A stretch of DNA of 64,000 bases from an uncultured Paracoccaceae bacterium (lineage in GTDB: Bacteria > Pseudomonadota > Alphaproteobacteria > Rhodobacterales > Rhodobacteraceae). The stretch is from assembly GCA_947489705.1 (NCBI GenBank), contig CANLEQ010000003.1, forward strand, positions 1 through 64,000, read 5' to 3'. The position numbers and the translations under genes are program-made. This document shows, piece after piece, positions 33,121-41,815 of the stretch. The notes below the pieces were generated by a model, which searched no databases, had not been told where the DNA came from, and was given only the letters and a program-made list of their open reading frames with translations. Each line of letters starts with the position of its first letter. Within the stretch, counting starts at the first letter, position 1.

Positions 33121-33154
33121 AACGAAGAAACCCGCGGCAACAAGGCCGCGGGTT
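33121..33154 (-). terminator. Rho-independent terminator of rpsA
   Basis: On the minus strand AACCCGCGGC and GCCGCGGGTT form a perfect ten-base-pair stem with a six-base loop followed by TCTTCGTT, 32 bases after the rpsA stop. It is the clearest intrinsic terminator of the window. Confidence 0.8.
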
Positions 33155-33186
33155 CCACTTCGTTCAGCTAGGGTACCTGCCCCCGA

Positions 33187-34863
33187 TCAGTCGTCGCCCT
33201 TGAGCGCCGCCCCGAGGATATCGCCGAGCGAGGCGCCCGAGTCGGAGGAGCCGTATTGCTGCACGGCCTCCTTCTCTTCGGCGATCTCGCGGGCCTTGAT
33301 GCTAAGGCCGAGGCGACGGGTCTTCTGGTCAACGTTGGTCACGCGGACATCGACCTTGTTGCCGACGCCGAAGCGCTCGGGCCGCTGCTCGGAGCGGTCA
33401 CGCGACAGGTCGGAGCGACGGATGAACGATTTCGCACCCTCGTACTCCACCTCGATGCCGCCATCCTCGATCGCGGTGACCTCGACCGTGATGATGGAGC
33501 CGCGCTTCACGCCGCTCGTCACCTCGGTGAAGCTGTCGTCGAGCGCCTTGATCGACAGGCTGATCCGCTCTTTCTCGACATCCACCTCGGTCACGACGGC
33601 CTGAACGGTGTCGCCCTTCTGGTAGTTCTGGATGGCTTCCTCGCCGCGCTGGTCCCAGCTGATGTCGGAGAGGTGAACCATCCCGTCGATATCGCCGTCG
33701 AGACCCACGAACAGGCCGAATTCGGTGATGTTCTTGACGTCGCCCTCGACATGCGTGCCCTCGGGATGCGTCTCGGCGAAGATCTCCCACGGGTTGCGCA
33801 TGGTCTGCTTGAGACCGAGCGACACGCGGCGCTTCTGCGTGTCGATCTCGAGTACCATGACCTCGACCTCTTGCGAGGTCGACACGATCTTGCCCGGATG
33901 GACGTTCTTCTTGGTCCACGACATCTCGGACACGTGGACGAGCCCCTCGACGCCCGGCTCGAGCTCGACGAAGGCACCGTAATCGGTGATGTTCGTGACC
34001 CGGCCCGTATGCGTGCTGTCGAGCGGGAACTTCGCCTCGACGGTATCCCACGGATCGTCCTGCAGCTGCTTCATGCCGAGGGAGATGCGGTGGGTCTCCT
34101 TGTTGATCTTGATGACCTGAACCTTGATGGTCTCGCCGATCGTCACGATCTCGGAGGGGTGGTTCACACGGCGCCAGGCCATGTCGGTGACGTGCAGAAG
34201 CCCGTCGACACCGCCGAGATCCACGAAGGCACCGTATTCGGTGATGTTCTTGACCACGCCGTCGACGGCCTGACCCTCGGCGAGGTTGCCGATGACCTCG
34301 GCGCGCTGCTCGGCCCGGCTCTCCTCGAGGATCGCACGGCGCGACACCACGATGTTGCCGCGGCGGCGGTCCATCTTGAGGATCTGGAACGGCTGCTTGA
34401 GACCCATCAGGGGCCCTGCATCGCGCACGGGGCGCACATCGACCTGCGAGCCGGGCAGGAACGCCACGGCGCCGCCGAGATCGACGGTGAAGCCGCCCTT
34501 GACGCGGCCGAAGATCGCGCCCTCGACGCGGTTCTCGTCGGCATAGGCCTTCTCGAGACGGTCCCAGGCGGCTTCGCGACGGGCCATCTCATGGCTGATC
34601 ACGGCTTCGCCACGGGCATTCTCGACCTGACGGAGATAGACTTCGACCTCGTCGCCCACGTTGATCTCGGGGGCCTGGCCGGGTTCTGCGAATTCTTTCA
34701 GATCGACGCGGCCTTCCATCTTATAGCCGACGTCGACGATGGCCTGTCCCGCCTCGATGGCGAGGACCCGACCCTTGACGACAGACCCTTCGTCGGGCGT
34801 GTCGATATCGAAGCTTTCGTTCAGGAGGGCTTCGAATTCCTCCATCGATGTATTTTGAGCCAT
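33187..34863 (-). CDS. rpsA: 30S ribosomal protein S1
   Basis: A 558-residue S1 protein that brings mRNA to the ribosome. Six S1 (OB-fold) repeats are seen, with repeated blocks such as GKVLSI-like GRVLAIEAGQAIVDVGYK, VKNITEYGAFVDLGGVDGLLHVTDMAWRR, VTNITDYGAFVELEPGVEGLVHVSEMSW and VKNITEFGLFVGLDGDIDGMVHLSDISW in shorter units along the chain. Length equals E. coli S1 (557). The ATG is preceded by a GGAAACC-type site. The aroA-cmk-rpsA-ihfB order is conserved widely. A terminator hairpin upstream suggests an independent promoter. Confidence 0.97.
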   Translation of the reverse strand: MAQNTSMEEFEALLNESFDIDTPDEGSVVKGRVLAIEAGQAIVDVGYKMEGRVDLKEFAEPGQAPEINVGDEVEVYLRQVENARGEAVISHEMARREAAWDRLEKAYADENRVEGAIFGRVKGGFTVDLGGAVAFLPGSQVDVRPVRDAGPLMGLKQPFQILKMDRRRGNIVVSRRAILEESRAEQRAEVIGNLAEGQAVDGVVKNITEYGAFVDLGGVDGLLHVTDMAWRRVNHPSEIVTIGETIKVQVIKINKETHRISLGMKQLQDDPWDTVEAKFPLDSTHTGRVTNITDYGAFVELEPGVEGLVHVSEMSWTKKNVHPGKIVSTSQEVEVMVLEIDTQKRRVSLGLKQTMRNPWEIFAETHPEGTHVEGDVKNITEFGLFVGLDGDIDGMVHLSDISWDQRGEEAIQNYQKGDTVQAVVTEVDVEKERISLSIKALDDSFTEVTSGVKRGSIITVEVTAIEDGGIEVEYEGAKSFIRRSDLSRDRSEQRPERFGVGNKVDVRVTNVDQKTRRLGLSIKAREIAEEKEAVQQYGSSDSGASLGDILGAALKGDD

Positions 34864-34954
34864 GTGGCCTATGGTTTCCTTTTATCGGTCTATACGGGCC
34901 GCGCGGTTGTCTCCGCCGGTCTTGGCTTGGTCATTTGAAACGGGGTCCGGGTAT

Positions 34955-34983
34955 GACAAAAAGGGCCGGTTGGTACCGACCCT
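34955..34983 (-). terminator. Intrinsic terminator between cmk and rpsA
   Basis: On the minus strand AGGGTCGGT and ACCGGCCCT pair (one G-T wobble) around a four-base loop, followed by TTTTTG. It lies about 80 bases after cmk and 92 before rpsA. It would stop or reduce read-through from aroA-GFA-cmk into rpsA, giving the ribosomal gene its own control. Confidence 0.7.
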
Positions 34984-35060
34984 GCTCACGCCCGGGGCTG
35001 TCCCGCCCCTTCGACGGGTAAGTGTTTACGACATGTGTGCGTCCGGCGCAAGGCTCGGCT

Positions 35061-35669
35061 TCACGACCGCACCGCGGCCACGATCTGCACGGCGCGCACG
35101 ATCGCCTCCTCCACGCTGAGGTCGGACGTGTCGATCTCCACCGCGTCGGGTGCGGGCCGCAGGGGCGCGTCGGCGCGTCCCATGTCGCGCGCGTCGCGGG
35201 CGTGCACGTCGGCTAGGACAGCCTCGAACTCCGTCTCGGCCCCCGCCGCGATCAGCTCGTCGAACCGCCGGCGGGCCCGGATCTCGGGGGATGCCGTGAC
35301 GAAGAGCTTCACCTCCGCTTCGGGGCAGATCACCGTCCCGATATCGCGCCCGTCTAGCACGGCGCCCGCACCGCGCCGGGCGAAATCGCGCTGGAACGCC
35401 AGAAGCGACGCGCGGACCGCGGGGATCGCCGCGACCTCCGACGCCTTCGCGGCGACGGGCGCGGTTCTGAGGTCGGAGCGTTCGAGATCTGCGGGGCCGA
35501 GCGCGGCCGCCGCGTCCTCCGGCGCCATCCCATCGAGCGCGCGGGCTGCCGTCGCGCGATAGAGCAGCCCCGTATCGAGATGGCCGAAGCCGAAGTGACC
35601 TGCCAAGGCTCGGGAGATCGTGCCCTTTCCGGCCGCGGCCGGTCCGTCGACGGCGATGGTGAACCCCAT
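35061..35669 (-). CDS. cmk: Cytidylate kinase
   Basis: A 202-residue enzyme phosphorylating CMP and dCMP. The P-loop is GPAAAGKGT (residues 9-17); [12 protein letters not shown] and [14 protein letters not shown] are the CMP-binding blocks. ATG 35669 (MGFTIAVDG) gives the canonical start and lies nine bases from the GFA stop; a TTG four codons upstream would only add MSGD. It forms an operon with aroA and the GFA-family gene and precedes rpsA after a terminator. Confidence 0.95.
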   Translation of the reverse strand: MGFTIAVDGPAAAGKGTISRALAGHFGFGHLDTGLLYRATAARALDGMAPEDAAAALGPADLERSDLRTAPVAAKASEVAAIPAVRASLLAFQRDFARRGAGAVLDGRDIGTVICPEAEVKLFVTASPEIRARRRFDELIAAGAETEFEAVLADVHARDARDMGRADAPLRPAPDAVEIDTSDLSVEEAIVRAVQIVAAVRS

Positions 35670-35677
35670 ATCGCCGC

Positions 35678-36100
35678 TCAACCGGTGCGGAAATCGGCGT
35701 CGGCGCCATCGGCCTTCGGCAGATCGCCCTCGATCTCGTAGTAATCGCCCTTCTCCGCGCAGTTGATATGCCCGGCGAGTTTCGCGCCAGTGGGTTTGTC
35801 GAGCGCGCCCGCATGGATCATCAGCGCCGCACCGCCTTCGTCGCTGAACAGGTTCGACCCGCAGATCGGACAGAAGCCGCGCTTTACGCCGCCATTGCCC
35901 TCATACCAGGTGATATCGCCCTCGATCTCGACATTCTCTCGGGGCACCGAGGTGAAGGCGGTGTAATGGCCGGACATACGGCGACAATCCTGCGAATGGC
36001 TCGCGACCACGGGCGAGAGCTTTCCACGCACCCGGAACGAGACCTCGTTGCAAAGGCACCCTCCCATCACCGGCAGGTCCGCATCGTCGCTGAACATCAT
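35678..36100 (-). CDS. GFA family (glutathione-dependent formaldehyde-activating-like) zinc protein
   Basis: A 140-residue Mss4-like zinc fold protein of the GFA family. Zinc ligands are expected at Cys15 and Cys17 ([10 protein letters not shown]), Cys39 (DCRRMSG) and Cys77/Cys80 ([10 protein letters not shown]). The prototype Gfa was proposed to speed formaldehyde-glutathione adduct formation, but many family members have no known activity. ATG 36100 overlaps the aroA stop by four bases and has AAGGAG in front. It is an insertion into the otherwise conserved aroA-cmk pair. Confidence 0.87.
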   Translation of the reverse strand: MMFSDDADLPVMGGCLCNEVSFRVRGKLSPVVASHSQDCRRMSGHYTAFTSVPRENVEIEGDITWYEGNGGVKRGFCPICGSNLFSDEGGAALMIHAGALDKPTGAKLAGHINCAEKGDYYEIEGDLPKADGADADFRTG

Positions 36101-37449
36101 CGGATCTCCTTGGTCAGATCTGCACCGAGCGCCGTCATCAACGGCTCGAAGATGGGAAAGGATGTAGCGATGGGTCCCGCATCGTCCACCGTGACCGGCT
36201 CGCGCGTTGCCAAGCCCAGGATCAGCGCCGACATCGCGATCCGGTGGTCGAGCCGCGCCGCGACCGTGGCACCGCCCTTCACGCCGCCGGCGCCCGTTCC
36301 GGTCACGCGCCACCAGTCGGGCCCGTCCTCAACGGTGACGCCGCAGGCCCGCAGGGCGGCGGCCATCGCGTCGATCCGGTCGGATTCCTTGACCCGAAGT
36401 TCGGCCACGCCGGGCATGTCCGTGACCCCCTCCGCGAAGGCCGCGACGACCGACAGGATCGGGTATTCGTCGATCATCGAGGCCGCGCGCTCGGGCGGCA
36501 CGCGGATGCCTTTCATGCCGGGCGAGTACCGCGCGCGCAGATCGGCCACCGGCTCGCCCCCCTCGTCGCGGGGATTCTCGTAAGCCAGATCCGCGCCCAT
36601 CTCGCGCAAAGTCTCGAAAAGGCCGGCGCGCGTCGGGTTGAGCCCGATATTGGGCACCAGGACATCCGATCCCTCGACGATCAGCGCGGCGCAGACCGGA
36701 AAGGCGGCGCTCGACGGATCGCGCGGCACCGCGATCGTCTGGGGTCGCAATTCGGGCCGTCCGGTCAGCGTGATCTCGCGGCCCTCGTCGGTCGCCCGCG
36801 TCGTGATCTCCGCACCGAACCCCGCCAGCATCCGCTCGGAATGGTCCCGCGTCGCCTCGCGCTCGATCACCACGGTCTGTCCCGGCGCGTTGAGACCGGC
36901 CAGAAGCACCGCCGACTTGACCTGCGCCGAGGGCACCGGCGTGGCATAGCGCACCGGCACGGGCGACGCCGCGCCCACCAGCGTCAACGGCAGCCGCGCG
37001 CCCGCGCGCCCGACCGCCCGCGTTCCGAAGAGCGACAGCGGCTCGGTCACGCGGCCCATGGGGCGTCCGTTGAGCGACGCGTCGCCGGTGAAGGTCACCG
37101 CCATGTCGTGCGTCGCCACGGCCCCCATCAGAAGGCGGACGCCGGTGCCGGAATTGCCGCAATCGATCACCTGCTCGGGCTCGCGAAACCCGCCGACGCC
37201 CACGCCGTGGACCGACCATGCGCCCGCACCGTGCCGGACAACCTCGGCCCCGAGCGCGGCCATCGCGCGGCCGGTATCGAGGACGTCACCGCCTTCGAGC
37301 AGGCCGGTGATCTTGGTCTCGCCCACCGCCATCGCGCCGAGGATCAGCGCGCGGTGGCTGATCGACTTGTCGCCCGGCACCTGGGCCGTGCCGCTCAGGG
37401 CTCCCGAGCGGCGCGATTGCAGGGGGACGGGATCGCCATGGGCCGACAT
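36097..37449 (-). CDS. aroA: 3-Phosphoshikimate 1-carboxyvinyltransferase (EPSP synthase)
   Basis: A 450-residue enzyme of the shikimate pathway joining phosphoenolpyruvate to shikimate 3-phosphate. The [11 protein letters not shown] block (25-35, Lys28) binds both substrates; [39 protein letters not shown] and [15 protein letters not shown] are the other family signatures. The PEP-binding segment is LNSGTG-type with GNSGTG, which in many alphaproteobacterial class II enzymes gives altered glyphosate response; this is not tested. It heads the operon with the GFA gene and cmk. Confidence 0.96.
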   Translation of the reverse strand: MSAHGDPVPLQSRRSGALSGTAQVPGDKSISHRALILGAMAVGETKITGLLEGGDVLDTGRAMAALGAEVVRHGAGAWSVHGVGVGGFREPEQVIDCGNSGTGVRLLMGAVATHDMAVTFTGDASLNGRPMGRVTEPLSLFGTRAVGRAGARLPLTLVGAASPVPVRYATPVPSAQVKSAVLLAGLNAPGQTVVIEREATRDHSERMLAGFGAEITTRATDEGREITLTGRPELRPQTIAVPRDPSSAAFPVCAALIVEGSDVLVPNIGLNPTRAGLFETLREMGADLAYENPRDEGGEPVADLRARYSPGMKGIRVPPERAASMIDEYPILSVVAAFAEGVTDMPGVAELRVKESDRIDAMAAALRACGVTVEDGPDWWRVTGTGAGGVKGGATVAARLDHRIAMSALILGLATREPVTVDDAGPIATSFPIFEPLMTALGADLTKEIR

Positions 37450-37515
37450 CGGAACCTCGTGCGCGGACAGGAAAGGGTCCGCGCGACAATAGGCATGGCG
37501 GGGTCGGTCGCAAGC

Positions 37516-37590
37516 CTAGATGAAGATCGAGAGCGGGATGACGAGGAAAACGAAAACGGGAAGTGCTACATGCTTGAGAATACGGATCAT
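37516..37590 (-). CDS. Possible 24-residue membrane peptide upstream of aroA
   Basis: An ORF of 24 codons reads MIRILKH, then an all-hydrophobic stretch of Val, Leu, Ile, Phe and two Pro, and ends SIFI before TAG. The basic start and single helix-length hydrophobic stretch are typical of tiny single-pass membrane proteins. It lies 66 bases before aroA in the same direction. GAGG lies about 12 bases before the ATG, a weak ribosome-binding site. No family is recognised. It could be a chance ORF, but base composition is less GC-rich than surrounding genes and the reading is clean. Confidence 0.4.
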   Translation of the reverse strand: MIRILKHVALPVFVFLVIPLSIFI

Positions 37591-37688
37591 TGCGGGACTG
37601 CCTCGGGTGGACTTTTTTTGATTGTCCCATCGATGGCACCGCGCGGCGCACCTGCATACTCGCGAATGCGTGATCGGCGCAGCGCCGC

Positions 37689-38387
37689 CTATCCCTGTCG
37701 TCGGAAAGTCACGTAATGCGGCGTCCGGCCCTCGCGCAGGGCCTTGCGCTCGTAGCGCGTGGGGATCCAGTCGTCCCAGGCCTCGGGCCCCTCGTCGGCA
37801 AGGTCGAAGCCCGCGCGCGGCACCTCCTCGAGGGTCTGACGCACGTAATCGGGAATGTCCGTCGCGACGCGGAAATCGGCACCCGGCGCCATGATTCGCG
37901 CAAGCGGGTCGAGATGTTCGGGTGTCACGAACCGGCGGCGGTGATGCCGTGCCTTGGGCCAGGGATCGGGATAGAGCAGGAAGGCCCGCGCGATCGAGGC
38001 GTCGGGCAGCACGTCGAAGAGGTCGCGCGCATCGCCCGGATGCACCGCCAGGTTCTCCGCTCCCGCCTCCCGGATCTTGCCCAGCAGCATGGCGACCCCG
38101 TTGATGTAGGGTTCCGCCCCGATGATCCCGACCTCAGGGTTGCGGACGGCCTGGTGGACCAGATGCTCGCCGCCTCCGAACCCGACCTCCAGCCAGACGG
38201 GCCTGTCGCCGAAAAGCGCGCCGAGATCGAGCTTCGCCCTTTCGGGGTTCTCGTCCCATCCGACCGCACCGGGGCTGAGCCGGGCGAGATCCTCGGCCAG
38301 ATAGGCCTCTTGGCTGTCGCGCAGGGCGTGGCCCTTGCGACGGCCGTAGAAATTGCGCCAGGGGGCGTGCTTCGGCTTGTCGGTCAT
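37689..38387 (-). CDS. trmB: tRNA (guanine-N7-)-methyltransferase
   Basis: A 232-residue SAM-dependent enzyme that methylates G46 of tRNA. Key blocks are WLEVGFGGGEHLVHQA (SAM site), GAEPYINGVAMLL, FLLYPDPWPKARHHRRRF (active site) and the C-terminal PTRYERKALREGRTPHYVTF. ATG 38387 gives the usual MTDKPKHAPWRNFYGRR start; an ATG four codons upstream (38399) is possible and neither has a strong ribosome-binding site. It lies downstream of metK on the same strand, separated by an oppositely oriented peroxiredoxin gene. Confidence 0.94.
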   Translation of the reverse strand: MTDKPKHAPWRNFYGRRKGHALRDSQEAYLAEDLARLSPGAVGWDENPERAKLDLGALFGDRPVWLEVGFGGGEHLVHQAVRNPEVGIIGAEPYINGVAMLLGKIREAGAENLAVHPGDARDLFDVLPDASIARAFLLYPDPWPKARHHRRRFVTPEHLDPLARIMAPGADFRVATDIPDYVRQTLEEVPRAGFDLADEGPEAWDDWIPTRYERKALREGRTPHYVTFRRQG

Positions 38388-38453
38388 GGGCGCGCACATA
38401 TTTCAAGCGACAGGCAGGTGCAACTGAGCCCCCGGCAAGATGGAGATCGCGAC

Positions 38454-39014
38454 ATGAGCCTCGAGACCGCCGACTGGTCGAACATCCCCGCCCCCGAGGA
38501 TGACGGGGCCGCGGATCACCTGCTGGACGCGTTGCTGCCCGATCTGCCGATGCACAGCACGGCCGGCGCGGACGTGTCGCTCGCCGCCATGCCCGGCACG
38601 AACGTGGTCTATTGCTATCCAATGACCGGCCGTCCCGATCGGGCGCTTCCCGACGGCTGGAACGAGATCCCCGGCGCGCGCGGCTGCACGCCGCAAAGCT
38701 GCGCCTATCGCGACAGGCTGACGGAGCTTCGCGCGGCCGGCGCGCAGGAGGTCTACGGCGTGTCCACCCAGACGCCGGGCGAGCAGGCCGAGGCGGCGGC
38801 GCGTCTGGGGCTGCCCTTCGCGCTGCTGTCCGATCACCGGCTCGAACTCGCGGAACAGCTCAGCCTTCCGACATTCGAGGTCGAGGGCGTCACCCGCCTC
38901 AAAAGATTGACGATGATCCTCGAGAATGGCCGCGTCGCCAAGGTGTTCTATCCGGTCTTCCCGCCCGACGCGGATGCGGGGCGGGTGCTCGACTGGTTGC
39001 GCATGCGCGGCTGA
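38454..39014 (+). CDS. Peroxiredoxin-like thiol peroxidase (AhpC/TSA, redoxin fold)
   Basis: A 186-residue thioredoxin-fold protein of the peroxiredoxin/redoxin group. The active loop is PGARGCTPQSCAYRD with the likely peroxidatic Cys78 and a nearby Cys83; family members reduce hydroperoxides. The pattern VYCYPMTGRPD before the loop and GLPFALLSDHRLELAEQL after it match the BCP/Prx5-like branch. ATG 38454 follows GGAG. It is a single gene on the plus strand, set between metK and trmB, both of which point the other way, so it interrupts a common gene order. Confidence 0.85.
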   Translation: MSLETADWSNIPAPEDDGAADHLLDALLPDLPMHSTAGADVSLAAMPGTNVVYCYPMTGRPDRALPDGWNEIPGARGCTPQSCAYRDRLTELRAAGAQEVYGVSTQTPGEQAEAAARLGLPFALLSDHRLELAEQLSLPTFEVEGVTRLKRLTMILENGRVAKVFYPVFPPDADAGRVLDWLRMRG

Positions 39015-39051
39015 CGGCGCGGGGCCCGCGCCCCGCCCCCCCGCGGAGATC

Positions 39052-40233
39052 TCAGACCGCCCGGCGCAGCGCGTCGGCCAGATCGGTCCGTTCCCACGAG
39101 AAACCGCCATCCTCTTCGGGCGCGCGCCCGAAATGGCCATAGGCCGCCGTCCGCTCGAAGATCGGACGGTTGAGTTGGAGGTGTTCGCGGATGCCGCGGG
39201 GCGTGAGGTCCATGCACTCGTAGCACGCCTTCTCGATCGTCTCCTCGTGGACCTCGCCGGTCCCGTAGGTATCGGCATAGATCGAGAGCGGCTTCGCGAC
39301 GCCGATCGCATAGCTCAGCTGAATCGTGCACCGCTTGGCGAGGCCCCCCGCGATGACGTTCTTCGCGAGATAGCGCGCGGCATAGGCGGCCGAGCGGTCG
39401 ACCTTGGTCGGATCCTTTCCCGAGAACGCGCCGCCGCCATGCGGGGCGGCGCCGCCGTAGGTGTCGACGATGATCTTGCGCCCCGTGAGACCGGCATCGC
39501 CGTCGGGCCCGCCGATCACGAAGATGCCCGTCGGGTTCACCCACCATTCGGTCGCCTCCGTGAGCCAGCCATCGGGCAGGACCTCGCGGATATAGGGCTC
39601 CACGATGGCGCGAATATCGTCGCTCGTCTGGGTCTCGTGGCGGTGCTGGGTCGAGAGCACGATCTGCGTGACCTCGACCGGCTTGCCGTCCTCGTAGCGC
39701 AGGGAGATCTGCGATTTCGCATCCGGCCCGAGCGTGGGCTCGGTCCCGTCCTTGCGGACCTCGGCCAGCCGCTTGAGGATCTGGTGGGCATAGTGGATCG
39801 GCGCGGGCATGAGCTCGGGCGTGTCCTCGACCGCGTATCCGAACATGATGCCCTGGTCGCCCGCCCCCTCGTCCTTGTCGCCCTCGGCATCGACGCCTTG
39901 CGCGATGTGCGCCGATTGCGCGTGCAGCAGGTTGGTCACCTCGCAGGTGTTCCAGTGGAACTTGTCCTGCTCGTAGCCGATATCGCGGATGCAGTCGCGC
40001 GCGATCGTCTCGACCTTGCCCAGATATTCGGAAAGCTTCGACTTGTCGCTCAGGCCCACCTCGCCGCCGATGACGACGCGATCGGTCGTGGCGAAGGTCT
40101 CGCAGGCCACACGGGCCTCGGGCTCTTGCGACAGGAACGCGTCGAGAATGGCATCGGAGATGCGATCGCAGACCTTGTCCGGATGCCCCTCGGAGACGGA
40201 TTCCGAGGTGAAGATATAATTCTGACGCGCCAT
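39052..40233 (-). CDS. metK: S-adenosylmethionine synthase
   Basis: A 393-residue cytosolic enzyme making S-adenosylmethionine from methionine and ATP. Motifs are [15 protein letters not shown] (ATP site), [31 protein letters not shown] and the RDIGY-linked loop. ATG 40233 ([12 protein letters not shown]) is taken because GGAG lies eight bases upstream; that same GGAG is part of the SAM/SAH riboswitch, so translation of this start is switched by product. An ATG four codons upstream is in the aptamer and less likely. The gene follows lnt on the same strand. Confidence 0.96.
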   Translation of the reverse strand: MARQNYIFTSESVSEGHPDKVCDRISDAILDAFLSQEPEARVACETFATTDRVVIGGEVGLSDKSKLSEYLGKVETIARDCIRDIGYEQDKFHWNTCEVTNLLHAQSAHIAQGVDAEGDKDEGAGDQGIMFGYAVEDTPELMPAPIHYAHQILKRLAEVRKDGTEPTLGPDAKSQISLRYEDGKPVEVTQIVLSTQHRHETQTSDDIRAIVEPYIREVLPDGWLTEATEWWVNPTGIFVIGGPDGDAGLTGRKIIVDTYGGAAPHGGGAFSGKDPTKVDRSAAYAARYLAKNVIAGGLAKRCTIQLSYAIGVAKPLSIYADTYGTGEVHEETIEKACYECMDLTPRGIREHLQLNRPIFERTAAYGHFGRAPEEDGGFSWERTDLADALRRAV

Positions 40234-40237
40234 GAAG

Positions 40238-40285
40238 TGCTCCATTCACATGTGTAGGGCGCACGCCAGGAAGCCGTTGTGCGCC
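40238..40285 (-). promoter_or_regulatory. SAM/SAH riboswitch in the metK leader
   Basis: A 48-base RNA on the minus strand, ending five bases before the metK ATG, matches the SAM/SAH aptamer. A first stem GGCGCAC/GTGCGCC encloses the invariant AACGGCTTCCTGGC. It is followed by a short linker and AATGGAGCA, which pairs with the loop to form the pseudoknot. The Shine-Dalgarno GGAG of metK is part of that pseudoknot arm, so S-adenosylmethionine (or its homocysteine analogue) should hide it and shut off translation. The class is known from Rhodobacterales metK leaders; the match was made by memory of the consensus, not by a covariance search. Confidence 0.88.
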
Positions 40286-40324
40286 GGGGGGGACGCTCTG
40301 CCGTAGCCGCCCTTCGCGGGTTAT

Positions 40325-41815
40325 TCAACCTCTCAATCGCGGCATCGTCACGCCCAGCCCGAGAAGCGCCAGAAGCAGCAGCAGCGCCACGGGCAGATCG
40401 CCCGAACGCGCGTAGGGCGTCGGCGGATGGGCGGGCGGAAGCGGCCTGTCGAGATAGCCCGCCTGCCCGAGCGGCAGCATCGCCCGCACGCGGCCCGCCG
40501 CGTCGATCATCGCCGAAATCCCGGTATTGGCCACGCGCACCATCGGCAGGCCCTGTTCGATCGCCCGCATCCGCGCCTGTGCCAGATGCTGTTGCGGCCC
40601 CGCGAAGGTCCCGAACCACGCATCGTTGGTGATCTGGAGAAGCCAGTCCGGCCGGTCCGGTGCGCCCGCCACGTCCTGCGGAAAGATCGCCTCGTAGCAG
40701 ATGAGCGGCAGCGGACGCCCCAGCGGCCCCAGATCGAGCAGCCGCGGGCCGGGACCCGCGCTGTAGCCGTAGCCGTCGCGCGACGCGAAGCTCTGCAGGC
40801 CGAGGATCCGCGTCACGCTGCCGAAGGGCATGTATTCACCGAAGGGCACAAGATGATGCTTGTCGTAGCGCGCCGCGATCTCGCCGCTTTCGTCAAGCAC
40901 CACGAGCGTGTTGTAGGCCCGCAACCCCTCGAGCCGCTGCGCCCCGAACGCCACGGGAATGCCGCCCGCGGCGGCGGCGATATCGCCCAGCGCCGGATGC
41001 CCCGCCTCGATCAGATAGGGCACCGCGGTCTCGGGCCAGACCACCAGATCGGGCGCGCCCTCCGCGGCCGTAAAGCTCAGCTGCCGCTCGAAATACTGCA
41101 GCGCGTGGACCGCATCCCATTTCTCGTCCTGCGGCGCGTTGGGCTGGACGAGGCGGATGACGGGTGCATCGGGCGCCGCCGGGCGCGGCGGCGGCAGGAT
41201 CGACCAGCCGCCCAGAAGCATGAGCCCCCAGAGGCCCGCGAGTGCCCCGCCCCGCCCGATCCATCCCGGCGCCATCGCCACGGCGCCCGCGCCGAGCGTG
41301 GTGACAAGCGTGAGCCCGAAGGGACCGATCCAGGCGGCAAGCTGCGCGCCGGGCCCCTCCGACCAGAGATAGCCGATCATCGACCACGGAAACCCCGTCA
41401 TGACGTAGCTGCGCGTCATCTCGACCGCCGCCAGGGTCACGCCGAACGCGACCGCGTAGCGCCAGCGGCGCCCCGCCCCGAGCCGGAACGCCGCCCATGT
41501 CGCCAGCGCCCAGAAGAGCGCGAAGCCCGTCGCGATGAGCACGAGCGCGAAGGGCGCCATCCATCCGTGCCGCGCGATGTCGATCAGGAACGGCTCGACG
41601 ATCCAGTGCAGGGTGAGCGCGAAATACCCCGTCCCCCCGGCAAACCCGCGCCACGCGGCGGCACGTCCCGAAGGCGCCCGGAAGCCGAACCACGCCAGCA
41701 TCGCGAGGCCGGCCAGACCGACCGGCGTCAGCGCGAAAGGAACCTGGCCGAGCCCCGCGACCGCGCCGGCGAGGCCACTCAGGGCAAGGGGCCGCAACCC
41801 GCCGGTTTCACGCAT
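40325..41815 (-). CDS. lnt: Apolipoprotein N-acyltransferase
   Basis: A 496-residue inner-membrane enzyme adding the third acyl chain to bacterial lipoproteins. The N-terminal half has about six to seven membrane helices. The nitrilase-like domain carries the triad: Glu in VVWPETAVPYL, Lys in KHHLVPFGEYMP and Cys in LICYEAIFP. The ending has a final membrane helix, LPVALLLLLALLGLGV. ATG 41815 (MRETGGL) overlaps the corC stop by eight bases. Longer in-frame starts would run into corC. The phoH-ybeY-corC-lnt order is strongly conserved. Confidence 0.95.
   Translation of the reverse strand: MRETGGLRPLALSGLAGAVAGLGQVPFALTPVGLAGLAMLAWFGFRAPSGRAAAWRGFAGGTGYFALTLHWIVEPFLIDIARHGWMAPFALVLIATGFALFWALATWAAFRLGAGRRWRYAVAFGVTLAAVEMTRSYVMTGFPWSMIGYLWSEGPGAQLAAWIGPFGLTLVTTLGAGAVAMAPGWIGRGGALAGLWGLMLLGGWSILPPPRPAAPDAPVIRLVQPNAPQDEKWDAVHALQYFERQLSFTAAEGAPDLVVWPETAVPYLIEAGHPALGDIAAAAGGIPVAFGAQRLEGLRAYNTLVVLDESGEIAARYDKHHLVPFGEYMPFGSVTRILGLQSFASRDGYGYSAGPGPRLLDLGPLGRPLPLICYEAIFPQDVAGAPDRPDWLLQITNDAWFGTFAGPQQHLAQARMRAIEQGLPMVRVANTGISAMIDAAGRVRAMLPLGQAGYLDRPLPPAHPPTPYARSGDLPVALLLLLALLGLGVTMPRLRG

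Noticed and set aside
32904-33158. Minus-strand open frame of up to 84 codons between rpsA and ihfB, ending in an overlap with the ihfB start
   Set aside because: Codon use is unlike the neighbours, it starts within the rpsA terminator and no family is recognised; more likely the ihfB promoter region.
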